A stretch of DNA of 35,471 nucleotides. Source: Planctomycetota bacterium. Its GTDB lineage: Bacteria; Planctomycetota; MHYJ01; JACQXL01; JACQZI01. The stretch covers positions 1-35,471 of the forward strand of contig JACQZI010000041.1 in the NCBI GenBank assembly GCA_016207825.1. The letters are read 5' to 3'. The position numbers were made by a program, and so were the translations under genes. Position 1 is the stretch's first letter; every line of letters starts with the position of its first letter. This document shows, one piece after another, positions 16,101 through 24,621 of the stretch. The notes beneath the pieces are model-generated. The model ran no database searches, had not been told where the DNA came from, and saw nothing but the letters and a program-made list of their open reading frames with translations.

Positions 16101-16283
16101 ATGAAAGTAATCAGTTTATGGTTGTTAGTTGTTAGCGCGGTGGCGGTGATGATATTAGGTGCAGTATTATTATTGAATCAACCGGCTAAAGAAAACCTGC
16201 CTCCGGTTTCCCAAACAGAACTAACGGCCCAAACAGAGAAACCGAACACAACTGTTATAGTTTCATATAAATGGGGGGAATGA
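16101..16283 (+). CDS. 60-aa single-span membrane peptide
   Basis: This short ORF starts 8 bases after the previous stop, behind a weak AGGG. The ATG at 16101 is preferred to an in-frame ATG at 16053 that would overlap the upstream gene by 40 bases. Residues 4-26 (ISLWLLVVSAVAVMILGAVLLL) form one transmembrane helix or uncleaved signal; the remaining 34 are polar and Thr/Pro/Glu-rich, ending in VIVSYKWGE. There is no lipobox cysteine. The stop (16281-16283) lies just before the next gene start, so translation is probably coupled. Function unknown; its conserved-looking position in a surface-protein operon suggests a small envelope component. Confidence 0.55.
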   Translation: MKVISLWLLVVSAVAVMILGAVLLLNQPAKENLPPVSQTELTAQTEKPNTTVIVSYKWGE

Positions 16284-16285
16284 GT

Positions 16286-19200
16286 ATGAAAAAAGCGATG
16301 CTAACAATTCTGGTAATAAGCTCATGCTGGCTAACCATGGCGCCCACTGGCTGCCCTATCAATGAAACAGCTAAAGACAACACTGAAACAACATCGGGAA
16401 GCAGTGTTTGTATCCCTAATGCGCCTTCAAATTTAGAGATAACAGGCCGTTCCGAAACGGGAGTAACTATTTTCTGGAAAGATAATTCAAATGACGAATC
16501 TGGTTTTAAAATAGAACGAAAATCTTCCGGAGATGCGAATTATTCTCAAATTGCAACTGTTAATGCGAATGTTATTTCTTACACCGACACCGGTTTAATA
16601 AACAATAAAACTTACTGCTATCGTATAAAGGCATATAATATTGCAGGAGAGAGTTTATTATCAAATGAGGTTTCGGCATCAACATTAATTCCTGCGTATA
16701 TGTTGCCGCAGGTTCCTAGAGGGTTTACAGCGACAGCGGTATCCCCATTTCGAGCGGATTTATATTGGGATTATGATGAAAGCAATAATTATGATTACGA
16801 ATTAGAACAGAGCATAAATGGAAGCAGTTTTACCAGGATTGCCAGTATGATTTATAATCACCCTTTTTATTTCATTAGCGACCTTACTCCGGAAACCACT
16901 TATTATTATAGAATGCGAACAATGAACTCAATAGGAACTAGCCCCTATTCAAACATATTAGACATTACCACACCGTTTATAGATAATTCTATCGAATCAC
17001 ATAATATAATAACCCCTCAACCAAATAGCTATTGGATAACAGTTTCTGCCAATAGCTCTTCTACAATTGCTTTAATGTCTGATGGCTCTCTTTGGGGCTG
17101 GGGAGATAATTATTTTGGTCAATTAGGGCTTGGAGCTGATACATCTCCTCAGTTAGTACCTGTAAGAATAGGGAAAGACAATGACTGGAAAGCTATTGCA
17201 GCCGGAGGGGGGCATACGCTTGCCTTAAAACAAGATGGTTCATTATGGGCTTGGGGGTTTAATTGTCATGGTCAATTAGGACTTGGCGATAGATATTCTC
17301 GTTATATCCCTAATAGGGTAGGAACTGATACTGATTGGAAATTTATTGCTGCCGGGTCTCAGTCTTTTGCCATAAAAGCTGATGGTACGCTTTGGGCATG
17401 GGGTTGTAATGATGGCGGAAGATTAGGGCTTGGCGATGAAATTAATCGTTATGTGCCTACGCAAGTCGGAACCGCTACTAATTGGAGTTCAGTTGATTGC
17501 GGGAACCATTCTGTCGGATTAAAAACAGATGGGACTATTTGGTCCTGGGGAGATAGTTGTTGCGGAGCATTGGGGCTTGGCGATGTAAATTCCAGCAAAA
17601 CCCCCGCGCAAATCGGAACGGATACAAATTGGAAAATAATTTCCTCCGGAAGTGAACATAATATTGCCCTGAAAACCGATAGCACACTTTGGGCTTGGGG
17701 GCGCGATGAGGCATTAGGATTAGGAGATACAATAGATAGAAATGTCCCCGTTAGAGTAGGAACGGATGATGATTGGGAAACAATCAGTGCGGGAATGGGA
17801 CACTCTTTAGCCATCAAGACCAATGGGACTCTTTGGGCATGGGGGTATAACTGCGGACAATTAGGGCTAGGCAATTTTGACAGATATTTAATACCAACAC
17901 AAGTTGGATTAGATACTGATTGGCTGGCTATCGCAGCCGGAAGCTATCATACCGCAATTATTAAAAAGAATAAAACTCTTTGGATGTGTGGTATGAATTG
18001 GGACGGAAGATTAGGGCTTGGGGATAATACGGACCGACTTGTTCCGACTCAAATAACAACTCAGGAACCACCTCATAGTCCTCCTGCCGCACCTTCTGAT
18101 CTAAGCGCTATGGTAATTTCATATTCACAAGTTAATCTCAGCTGGGTTGGTAATTCTGATAACGAAGATGGTTTTATAATAGAACGTAGTTTCAACGGAA
18201 TAAGTTTTACCCAGATAGCCACAGTCGGAGCGAATACTAATATCTATCATAATACTGGATTGGTTGAGTCAACCACTTATTATTATCGGGTACGCGCCTA
18301 CAATACAAGCGGTAATAGCGCCTATTCTAACCAATTATCTGCAACAACATTTGCTGAGTCACCGTCTGACCCAATTCCTGAGGCGCCTTCTAATTTGAGT
18401 GCTACAGCCGTATCATCTTCTCAGATTAATCTTACCTGGGCATATAATCCTGAGAATCAATATATTCAACATTGTCTCCAATGGAGGGACAGTTCAGAAG
18501 TTTCTTTTTGCCATCAAACTTGGATTGGGTCAAATACGACTTCTTATATTCATACAGGTTTAGCTATATCAACTACTTACTATTATAGAATAAAAATATC
18601 CTTCGAATCCGGCGTTACTTATTCCAATGTGGCATCTACGACTACTTTTGAGCCACCCAGTTCTATGGTTAATGCCCCATCGGCTTTGAGTGCCACTTCC
18701 GTGTCTTCGTCCCAGATTAATCTGTTCTGGGTTGATAATTCATCTGATGAGGCTGGATTCAAGATAGAACGCCGTACCGGATTGGGCGGTGTTTATCAAT
18801 TGGCCGCCATCGTCGGTCCGAATATCACTTCTTACTCCAATCAGGAACTAGCGGAAAACACCACCTATTACTATCTGGTCCGGGCATATAACTCGGCCGG
18901 AACAGACAGCGCTTATTCAAATGAAGCTTCTGCCACCACATTCGTTTATTCTCCGCCGGATGTAACCCCGACCATTAGCGGGATTGCAAGCCCATCATTA
19001 AACCAGGAATGGACGGTCGGCGATATCAATCAGATAATTACGTGGACGACAACCGCCATCGTCAATCCAGTCGATATTTATTATTCGGTCAAAGGTGATT
19101 GGACCGATACGAAACCATTGGCCTTGGGGGTGGCCGGTGGAATTGGAACGAGATACTACTCATTACCCAGCGTGCCGGACGATGTCTCAAGCGGCTATAC

Positions 19201-21073
19201 GGTAAAAATCAGGATATGCGAGGCGAGTAATCACGCTAATTATATGGATAGCGGCAGTTTTAAGATTAAGGCGTCCTTAGGAGTTGTGATACCTGTCGTC
19301 GGGATATGCAGAGTGGGGAGGGAGCAGATTATCCAATGGGTGAGCAATGCAGACTCATTATCAAGTGTAAAACTGTATTACTTAAAAGATGCCGCCCCAA
19401 ATTATATAACCACCAGGCCGAATATAAAAGGAACCAATAGTTATATGTGGAAAGTGCCGGATGCGGCAATATCGGATGATGTGCAGATAAGGATAGAGGA
19501 AGACAATGATTCTATGGTCAAAAAAGATGGGACGGTTTTTAAGGTAAAACCGGAATTGAAAATAACATCGCCCGGCGCAACTAGTGGAGAAGCATATACA
19601 GTCGGAGACCCGTTAACAATTAACTGGATATGTACGGGCACACACCCAGTCGTGGTAAACCTCGAATGGGACAGGAATGATGCCAACTGGCAACCATTGC
19701 CTAATGCCATAAACGGTTCAGCAGGAGCCAGTTCATCAATAGGTTATGCAAATATCAGCGGCACCAATTGGTATGCCTTTGCCATCCCGAATGACATGTA
19801 TTGCCAGACCGTAAGAATAAGGATAAAGCATCAAACAGATAATGACGTGTCAAGCGTATCTGCAAATACATTTAAGATTAGGGCTGATTTTGTGGACATA
19901 AGTGTAACCGGCTCCTTGGGGTTAAACATCGTTAAGGTCGGCGAAATCGCCACGATTAACTGGACACCGATTGCCCAGGCCAATTGGGTTCTTTTGACAT
20001 ATTCAAGTGATGGAATTAATTTCTCCAAAGTGATAACTCCATATTTCGTGGCTAATTCAGGCAGTTATTTATGGCGTGTCCCAAATGATATCCAGCCGTC
20101 TTGCAAGATACGAATTACTGATTTTAGCGACTGCACGGTTTCAAGCACCCAGGTTTCATCATTCAAGATACGCGGTTATTACCACTTAGATTCGCCGAAT
20201 GTGGAATTCATGGTCTGGAAAGTAGGCGAGGCAAAAACCATTAACTGGACGACCTATGGTTCGGGCGGTGGAATCGGTCAGGTTAACGTGCAGTGGTCTA
20301 AAGGCGACGGGATTTGGACCACCTTTGAAAACGGGCAGGGCATAATCGGGGTCGAAAACGGACAGGCTTCCCTCAGCATAATCATGCCCGATGCCATCAC
20401 CTCGACATTTAAAGTCAGGATGGCAATGTATTCGGATTCAACCATCTATGATGAGAGCGATTATAATATGACGGTTAAAGGGAAAATAACCGTAAATAAC
20501 CCTGATTCCTCCACGACCTGGTATTTAGGCGACCCTGAGCTGATTACCTGGACAATAAACGGAACAATGGAAAATGTCAGGCTGGATTATTGGGATAATC
20601 CTGCCGGGCAATGGAAACAAATCGTATCTTCGACGCCGGCGAAGACATTGGGGAATCTCGGTAGTTATATCTTAACCAATGTCCCTGATTTAAACAGGGA
20701 TGATGTAAAGATAAGGGTAACACAGATTGGGATAAATGCAGCGTTAAGCGCCGAGGGCGAATCTGTAGTTTTTAAGATAAGGCCTAAATTACAAATAATC
20801 TGCCCGCCCTCCACACCGGGAGAAACTTTTACGGTCGGTCAAAATGTCGCTATCCAGTGGACTTACAACTCGGATTCGCCTTTAGTGATTACCGTATCTT
20901 ACCTGAAAGACGGCAATCCGACGGTGATTGTGATAACACCCTGCCTGAAAGGAACCAATAGTTATTTATGGACTATTCCCCAAGAAGCGGTTTCAGACAA
21001 TATAAAAATAAGACTTGAATATTGGAACAATGATAAGATTGAAAGCGCCGTTTTTAAGGTTGTAACTAATTAG
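16286..21073 (+). CDS. Giant exported protein: FnIII domains, seven RCC1 blades, seven Ig-like repeats
   Basis: A 1595-aa modular surface protein. The start at 16286 is chosen because MKKAMLTILVISSCWLTMAPTGCP then aligns with the leader of the next gene; ATGs at 16271 and 16280 are alternatives. The leader ends in GC, resembling a lipoprotein signal, but with Pro at -3 it is not a canonical lipobox. Order: two FnIII domains (about 45-235), seven RCC1 repeats (about 262-590; W.WG....G.LGLGD each about 50 residues, enough for a closed propeller), three FnIII domains (about 598-690, 700-790, 795-890; APS.LSA..VS.SQINL.W), then about seven 100-residue repeats (from 895) with VGD...I.W ... W.VPD..S..V.IRI, like Ser/Thr-rich GPI-anchor-type Ig domains. 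No enzyme motif is seen; adhesion or carbohydrate/protein recognition is likely. Base composition is AT-rich up to about 18660 and GC-richer afterwards, suggesting a mosaic gene. Confidence 0.88.
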   Translation: MKKAMLTILVISSCWLTMAPTGCPINETAKDNTETTSGSSVCIPNAPSNLEITGRSETGVTIFWKDNSNDESGFKIERKSSGDANYSQIATVNANVISYTDTGLINNKTYCYRIKAYNIAGESLLSNEVSASTLIPAYMLPQVPRGFTATAVSPFRADLYWDYDESNNYDYELEQSINGSSFTRIASMIYNHPFYFISDLTPETTYYYRMRTMNSIGTSPYSNILDITTPFIDNSIESHNIITPQPNSYWITVSANSSSTIALMSDGSLWGWGDNYFGQLGLGADTSPQLVPVRIGKDNDWKAIAAGGGHTLALKQDGSLWAWGFNCHGQLGLGDRYSRYIPNRVGTDTDWKFIAAGSQSFAIKADGTLWAWGCNDGGRLGLGDEINRYVPTQVGTATNWSSVDCGNHSVGLKTDGTIWSWGDSCCGALGLGDVNSSKTPAQIGTDTNWKIISSGSEHNIALKTDSTLWAWGRDEALGLGDTIDRNVPVRVGTDDDWETISAGMGHSLAIKTNGTLWAWGYNCGQLGLGNFDRYLIPTQVGLDTDWLAIAAGSYHTAIIKKNKTLWMCGMNWDGRLGLGDNTDRLVPTQITTQEPPHSPPAAPSDLSAMVISYSQVNLSWVGNSDNEDGFIIERSFNGISFTQIATVGANTNIYHNTGLVESTTYYYRVRAYNTSGNSAYSNQLSATTFAESPSDPIPEAPSNLSATAVSSSQINLTWAYNPENQYIQHCLQWRDSSEVSFCHQTWIGSNTTSYIHTGLAISTTYYYRIKISFESGVTYSNVASTTTFEPPSSMVNAPSALSATSVSSSQINLFWVDNSSDEAGFKIERRTGLGGVYQLAAIVGPNITSYSNQELAENTTYYYLVRAYNSAGTDSAYSNEASATTFVYSPPDVTPTISGIASPSLNQEWTVGDINQIITWTTTAIVNPVDIYYSVKGDWTDTKPLALGVAGGIGTRYYSLPSVPDDVSSGYTVKIRICEASNHANYMDSGSFKIKASLGVVIPVVGICRVGREQIIQWVSNADSLSSVKLYYLKDAAPNYITTRPNIKGTNSYMWKVPDAAISDDVQIRIEEDNDSMVKKDGTVFKVKPELKITSPGATSGEAYTVGDPLTINWICTGTHPVVVNLEWDRNDANWQPLPNAINGSAGASSSIGYANISGTNWYAFAIPNDMYCQTVRIRIKHQTDNDVSSVSANTFKIRADFVDISVTGSLGLNIVKVGEIATINWTPIAQANWVLLTYSSDGINFSKVITPYFVANSGSYLWRVPNDIQPSCKIRITDFSDCTVSSTQVSSFKIRGYYHLDSPNVEFMVWKVGEAKTINWTTYGSGGGIGQVNVQWSKGDGIWTTFENGQGIIGVENGQASLSIIMPDAITSTFKVRMAMYSDSTIYDESDYNMTVKGKITVNNPDSSTTWYLGDPELITWTINGTMENVRLDYWDNPAGQWKQIVSSTPAKTLGNLGSYILTNVPDLNRDDVKIRVTQIGINAALSAEGESVVFKIRPKLQIICPPSTPGETFTVGQNVAIQWTYNSDSPLVITVSYLKDGNPTVIVITPCLKGTNSYLWTIPQEAVSDNIKIRLEYWNNDKIESAVFKVVTN
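17070..18062 (+). repeat. Seven tandem RCC1-coding repeats
   Basis: About 150-base units, each encoding W.WG....G.LGLGD and a D.DW..I.AG..H..A.K.DG.L block, occur seven times. The units have diverged at DNA level, so this is old domain duplication and not a recent variable-number tandem repeat. Confidence 0.85.
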
Positions 21074-21175
21074 TTTTTAATAATACCTTTGACAGGACGG
21101 TGCCGACTAAAGTAGGAGAATAAATATTAAGTATGAATCAACCGTCATAATCCCATGTCAATGAAAGGAACAAAT

Positions 21176-22609
21176 ATGAAAAAGATAATACTTACGATTC
21201 TGGTAATCAGCGCCTCTTGGCTGACCATGGCATCGCAAGGGTGCCCCCAAATGAACAAGGAAGATTTGGAAGACATTCTCAGCGGGAGTAGCGGGGATAT
21301 TCCATTGATCCCATCATTTCTTAGTGCGAATGCCGTATCATCTTCGCAAATAGATTTGTTCTGGCAGGATAATTCTACCAATGAAGACGGGTTTAAAATA
21401 GAGCAAAGCCTTGATGGAGAAGAATATTATCATCTCGGTACGGTTAATACTGGCGTTACCTCATATATTGTTCACAGGCTGACTAGTAATACAAGATATT
21501 ATTATCGAGTATCCGCATACAATTCATCCGGTAATTCTGGTTATTCTACGGCCAGTGCTGTTACAAATAGTTCCGGGGATACTTGGAAAACATCAGTGAT
21601 TGATAGCAAAGGAGTAAACAAGGTCGATGGAGATAATTGTATAACGGTTGATTCAAACGGAAAAATCCATATTAGCTATATTTATTATGGTCAGTATTAT
21701 TGGCTAAAATACGCTACAAATATCACGGGCACATGGAACACTTTTACGATAGAAAAAGCATGGCTTACCACCTCTATCATTTCAGATATAAATAATAAAA
21801 TTCATATATGCTATGCTTCTCCTGACTTTAAGGGAGGAGCCGATAGCTTAATTAAGTATGCGGTTAAAACTCCAAGCAATTGGGAAATTTCTGTTATTAA
21901 TAAATCGTTTAACAATATCCATTTTTCTGATATTGCATTGTCTGAAACAGTCGCCCCTTCCGTTATCCATATTGTATATCGGGATGCCGATGATTATGCG
22001 CTTAAATATGCTACAAATGAAACAGGCTCGTGGAATACTTTTTCGTTGGACAATACCGGCCAATGCGAAAGCCCTTCTGTTGCGGTAGATTCAAGCAATA
22101 AAATCCATGTTGTTTATACAAGCAGAGGCGTTCTCAAATACGCAACAAATAATTTCGGGGCATGGATGGCTTTCAATATTTCTTCGGAGCAGGCTCGTTT
22201 TCCTTCAATGGCTATAGATTCTAATAATAAGCTTCATATAAGTTATTTAAGCGGTTGTAACAGCGGTTCCGGCCCTCTTAAATATGCAACAAACGCCGGC
22301 GGAAGTTGGGTCGTTTCTACTATTGAGCAAGCGGAATCTTCGGAACAGCATGATTTAGGAAATGCGGGATGGTCCATCTCCATTGCGTTAGACCAAAATA
22401 ATAAAGCGCACATTAGTTATTACGGTAACAAGGGTGAGCTTAAATATGCCACAAATAAAAATGGAAATTGGGTTAGAATAATTATTGATGATATTGGCTC
22501 AAACAGGCACACTAAATCTACTTCAATCGCTGTTGATTCTGATAATAAAATCCATATTAGTTATTATGATGAGGTTAATAATAACCTGAAATATGCAACA
22601 AATAAATGA
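21176..22609 (+). CDS. Exported FnIII plus seven-repeat beta-propeller protein
   Basis: A 477-aa protein with start at 21176 (AAAGGA 8 bases upstream; in-frame ATGs at 21155 and 21161 lack a good site). The leader MKKIILTILVISASWLTMASQGCP is nearly the same as that of the preceding gene, again ending in GC with a non-canonical -3 residue. One FnIII domain (about 43-130; SANAVSSSQIDLFWQDNSTN) is followed by seven repeats of about 45-55 residues (about 137-477), each with the pattern I.(V/I)DS.NKIHISY.......LKYATN..G.W. Seven repeats closing on LKYATNK indicate a seven-bladed propeller; the family is not named with certainty, but it is not RCC1. Likely surface-exposed and binding-type rather than enzymatic. 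It ends the sigma-54-driven cluster. Confidence 0.87.
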   Translation: MKKIILTILVISASWLTMASQGCPQMNKEDLEDILSGSSGDIPLIPSFLSANAVSSSQIDLFWQDNSTNEDGFKIEQSLDGEEYYHLGTVNTGVTSYIVHRLTSNTRYYYRVSAYNSSGNSGYSTASAVTNSSGDTWKTSVIDSKGVNKVDGDNCITVDSNGKIHISYIYYGQYYWLKYATNITGTWNTFTIEKAWLTTSIISDINNKIHICYASPDFKGGADSLIKYAVKTPSNWEISVINKSFNNIHFSDIALSETVAPSVIHIVYRDADDYALKYATNETGSWNTFSLDNTGQCESPSVAVDSSNKIHVVYTSRGVLKYATNNFGAWMAFNISSEQARFPSMAIDSNNKLHISYLSGCNSGSGPLKYATNAGGSWVVSTIEQAESSEQHDLGNAGWSISIALDQNNKAHISYYGNKGELKYATNKNGNWVRIIIDDIGSNRHTKSTSIAVDSDNKIHISYYDEVNNNLKYATNK

Positions 22610-22620
22610 AAGGAATGAAT

Positions 22621-22674
22621 ATGAGAAATGTTACTATAATAAAGAAACGAAAACCCCTAAAAAAATCCGCGTGA
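22621..22674 (+). other. 17-codon ORF, possible remnant of a third exported gene
   Basis: After the propeller gene, AAAGGA and an ATG at 22621 open a 17-residue ORF (MRNVTIIKKRKPLKKSA). The spacing and the GGAATGAATATG context repeat what precedes the two large exported genes, but the leader-like core is absent. It may be the decayed start of another family member or a meaningless short ORF. Confidence 0.2.
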
Positions 22675-22716
22675 ATTCTTGATAAAAGATTCGTATATTT
22701 TAGCTAATAACATTAT

Positions 22717-22752
22717 AAAAAAACAAGGGTAAGGAGTTTCGGCTCCTCCCCC
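22717..22752 (-). terminator. Intrinsic terminator downstream of kbl
   Basis: On the minus strand a hairpin (AGGAG/CTCCT core with loop CCGAAA, extended by GGG/CCC across a two-base mismatch; 22727-22752) is followed by TTG and then seven T (22723-22717). It lies about 90 bases after the kbl stop and would also separate it from the surface cluster that ends at 22609. Confidence 0.7.
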
Positions 22753-22841
22753 TGCTTTATTGTTTCCGTTACTGGATTATTTATGGTATAGGGCTATCGC
22801 CCTAACCACTGAAAATCACATTAAAGTTATCTTGTAATGAT

Positions 22842-24044
22842 TTACTTGATTATCCCCAGCGCTTTGCAGCATTTGCCGATTTTGTCCAGCACGAAGGTCA
22901 GTTCCTCTTTTGTATGCGTCGCCGTCACAATCGTCCGAACGCGCGCCTTGCCCCTTGCCACGGTCGGGAATACGATTCCCACCCCCAGAACGCCCTCTTC
23001 AAATAGCTTCTTGGCAAGTTCCATCGCCTTCCGTTCCTCTCCCACGATAATCGGCGCAATCGGGGTCTCGGTCTCGCCTATATCCAATCCCAACTGCCTC
23101 AAACCTTTTTTAAAGAAATCCGCGTTCTCCCATAATCTCGCGTGGATTTCCGGCTCGCTTTCCAGCACTTCCAACGCGGCGATGCATGCCGCCGCCACTC
23201 CCGGAGGATGACCCGTCGAGAACAGGAACGGACGCGCCTGGTGCACCAGATATTCGGTCAGGTTCTTTGTCCCGGCGATATAGCCGCCCAAACTTCCAAG
23301 CGCCTTGGAAAGCGTGCCCATATCGATATCCCACTTGCCGTGAAGCCCGAAGTGGTCAACCGTCCCGCGCCCGTTTTTACCGAGGACACCTTCCCCATGC
23401 GCGTCATCCACCATGGTGAATGCCCCGTATTCCTTGGCAAGCTTGTAAATCTTATCTAAGGGTGCGATATCTCCGTCCATGCTGAAAACGCCGTCCGTTA
23501 TAATCATGATGCGCGGAGCGCCCTTGTTTTCCTCCAACACCTTCTTCAGGTCGGCCATATCCTTATGCTTATAGATATGCCTTTTCGCTCTGGTTAAGCG
23601 GACGCCGTCAATAATGCTGGCGTGGTTAAGCTCGTCGCTGATGACGACGTATTCGCCTTCCTCGTCTTTATTCAGCGGATTGGTCAGAATCGCCTGAATA
23701 CAACCCCGGTTGGCGGCGATGCCTGCCACGAATGTTAGCGCGGATTCCACTTTCTTGAATTTCGCCAGCTTTTCATCCAGCTCCTTGTGGACGGACATGG
23801 TGCCGATAATCGGACGGACCGCGCCGGCGCCAGCGCCCCATTTCTCGGTCGCCTTTATCATCGCATCCTTAAGCTTGGGGTGGGTGGCAAGCCCGAGGTA
23901 ATTATTGGAAGAAAGGTTCACCACCTTTTTGCCGTTGACGATGCAGGTGGGCGTCTGCGCGCTTTCCACCACCTTGACGTAATTATAAATCCCTTTGGCT
24001 TTCAAGTCGTCCAGATAAGGTTGTAAGAAATCCAATCCTGCCAT
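22842..24044 (-). CDS. kbl: Glycine C-acetyltransferase (2-amino-3-ketobutyrate CoA ligase)
   Basis: A 400-aa PLP enzyme of the alpha-oxoamine synthase family. It cleaves 2-amino-3-ketobutyrate with CoA to glycine and acetyl-CoA, the second step of threonine breakdown, and works in reverse in vitro. Motifs: NYLGLATHPKL, DELNHASIIDG (His141), VDDAHGEGVLG (213-223), and the PLP lysine in GTLSKALGSLGG (Lys247). Kbl, 8-amino-7-oxononanoate synthase (BioF) and 5-aminolevulinate synthase look alike; the N-terminus LDFLQPYLDDLKAKGIYNY and the FPTVARGKARVRTIVTATHT block fit Kbl best. Shine-Dalgarno AAAGGAG precedes the ATG. No threonine dehydrogenase lies nearby. It follows ruvX on the same strand after 134 bases that contain GC palindromes, so it may have its own promoter. 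Confidence 0.88.
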   Translation of the reverse strand: MAGLDFLQPYLDDLKAKGIYNYVKVVESAQTPTCIVNGKKVVNLSSNNYLGLATHPKLKDAMIKATEKWGAGAGAVRPIIGTMSVHKELDEKLAKFKKVESALTFVAGIAANRGCIQAILTNPLNKDEEGEYVVISDELNHASIIDGVRLTRAKRHIYKHKDMADLKKVLEENKGAPRIMIITDGVFSMDGDIAPLDKIYKLAKEYGAFTMVDDAHGEGVLGKNGRGTVDHFGLHGKWDIDMGTLSKALGSLGGYIAGTKNLTEYLVHQARPFLFSTGHPPGVAAACIAALEVLESEPEIHARLWENADFFKKGLRQLGLDIGETETPIAPIIVGEERKAMELAKKLFEEGVLGVGIVFPTVARGKARVRTIVTATHTKEELTFVLDKIGKCCKALGIIK

Positions 24045-24070
24045 ATCTCAATCTCCTTTCAAACGCCCCC

Positions 24071-24118
24071 GACCCCGAATGCTTTCGGGGTCAGGGCTGG
24101 TTCCGCCTCTTCAGCGGG
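24071..24118. repeat. GC-rich palindromes between ruvX and kbl
   Basis: GACCCCGA-ATGCTT-TCGGGGTC (24071-24092) is a perfect 8-bp hairpin; a second stem CCGCC/GGCGG follows at about 24103-24122. Neither has a T run. They resemble the short GC palindromes in other spacers here and could be repeat copies or mRNA-stabilising structures. Confidence 0.5.
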
Positions 24119-24178
24119 CGGGATATACATCAATTTAATCTTACTCTAATCCAAAATCCGGTCAAAATAATTTGCTCT

Positions 24179-24598
24179 TTATCCAACCGGCTTTTTACTA
24201 TCCAGATACCCCTGCAAAATCAGCTGTGCGGCAACGGCGTTGATGCGTTTCCTTTTATCCTGCCGGCTCATCTTTATCTCACGCAGGCGCTCTTCCGATT
24301 CCACGCTGGAAAGCCGCTCGTCATACGTCTCGACAGGGAGCGAAAGTTCTTTCCTTAAGGACTCGGCAAAGGCAAGGACGGTTTTGGCGCGCTCTCCCAA
24401 TGACCCGTCATATTTATAAGGGATGCCGATGACGATTTTGCCGATATTTTCTGAACGGGCGATATCACCGATGGCGGAAAGCTTTTCCGCGGAGTCTTCG
24501 GTCTCTATGACGCTATGCGGGAGCGCCAGGGTTTCTTTATCATTCGTAATAGCCACGCCGACCCTTTTAGTCCCGTAATCAATCCCTAAAATGCGCAT
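24179..24598 (-). CDS. ruvX: RuvX/YqgF family Holliday junction resolvase-like nuclease
   Basis: A 139-aa RNase H-fold protein. Family motifs are GIDYGTKRVGVA (5-16; first catalytic Asp in GIDYG), GIPYKYDGS (about 58-66), YDERLSSVES (about 92-101) and the C-terminal INAVAAQLILQGYL with its catalytic Asp region. YqgF/RuvX proteins are essential in many bacteria and take part in pre-16S rRNA 5' end processing and possibly junction resolution. Length and motif order are normal. The gene starts 23 bases after the TPR lipoprotein gene and lacks a recognisable Shine-Dalgarno, suggesting it is read from that transcript. Confidence 0.95.
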   Translation of the reverse strand: MRILGIDYGTKRVGVAITNDKETLALPHSVIETEDSAEKLSAIGDIARSENIGKIVIGIPYKYDGSLGERAKTVLAFAESLRKELSLPVETYDERLSSVESEERLREIKMSRQDKRKRINAVAAQLILQGYLDSKKPVG

Positions 24599-24621
24599 AA
24601 ATCAGAACGTTACATTTATAT

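Noticed and set aside
16271-16285. Upstream ATGs (16271, 16280) as start of the giant surface protein
   Set aside because: The start at 16286 aligns exactly with the leader of the paralogous next gene; the ATGA overlap at 16280 remains possible but adds only two residues.
22842-24044. BioF or 5-aminolevulinate synthase in place of Kbl
   Set aside because: The N-terminal and C-terminal blocks fit Kbl better and no biotin or tetrapyrrole genes are near, although the families are close.
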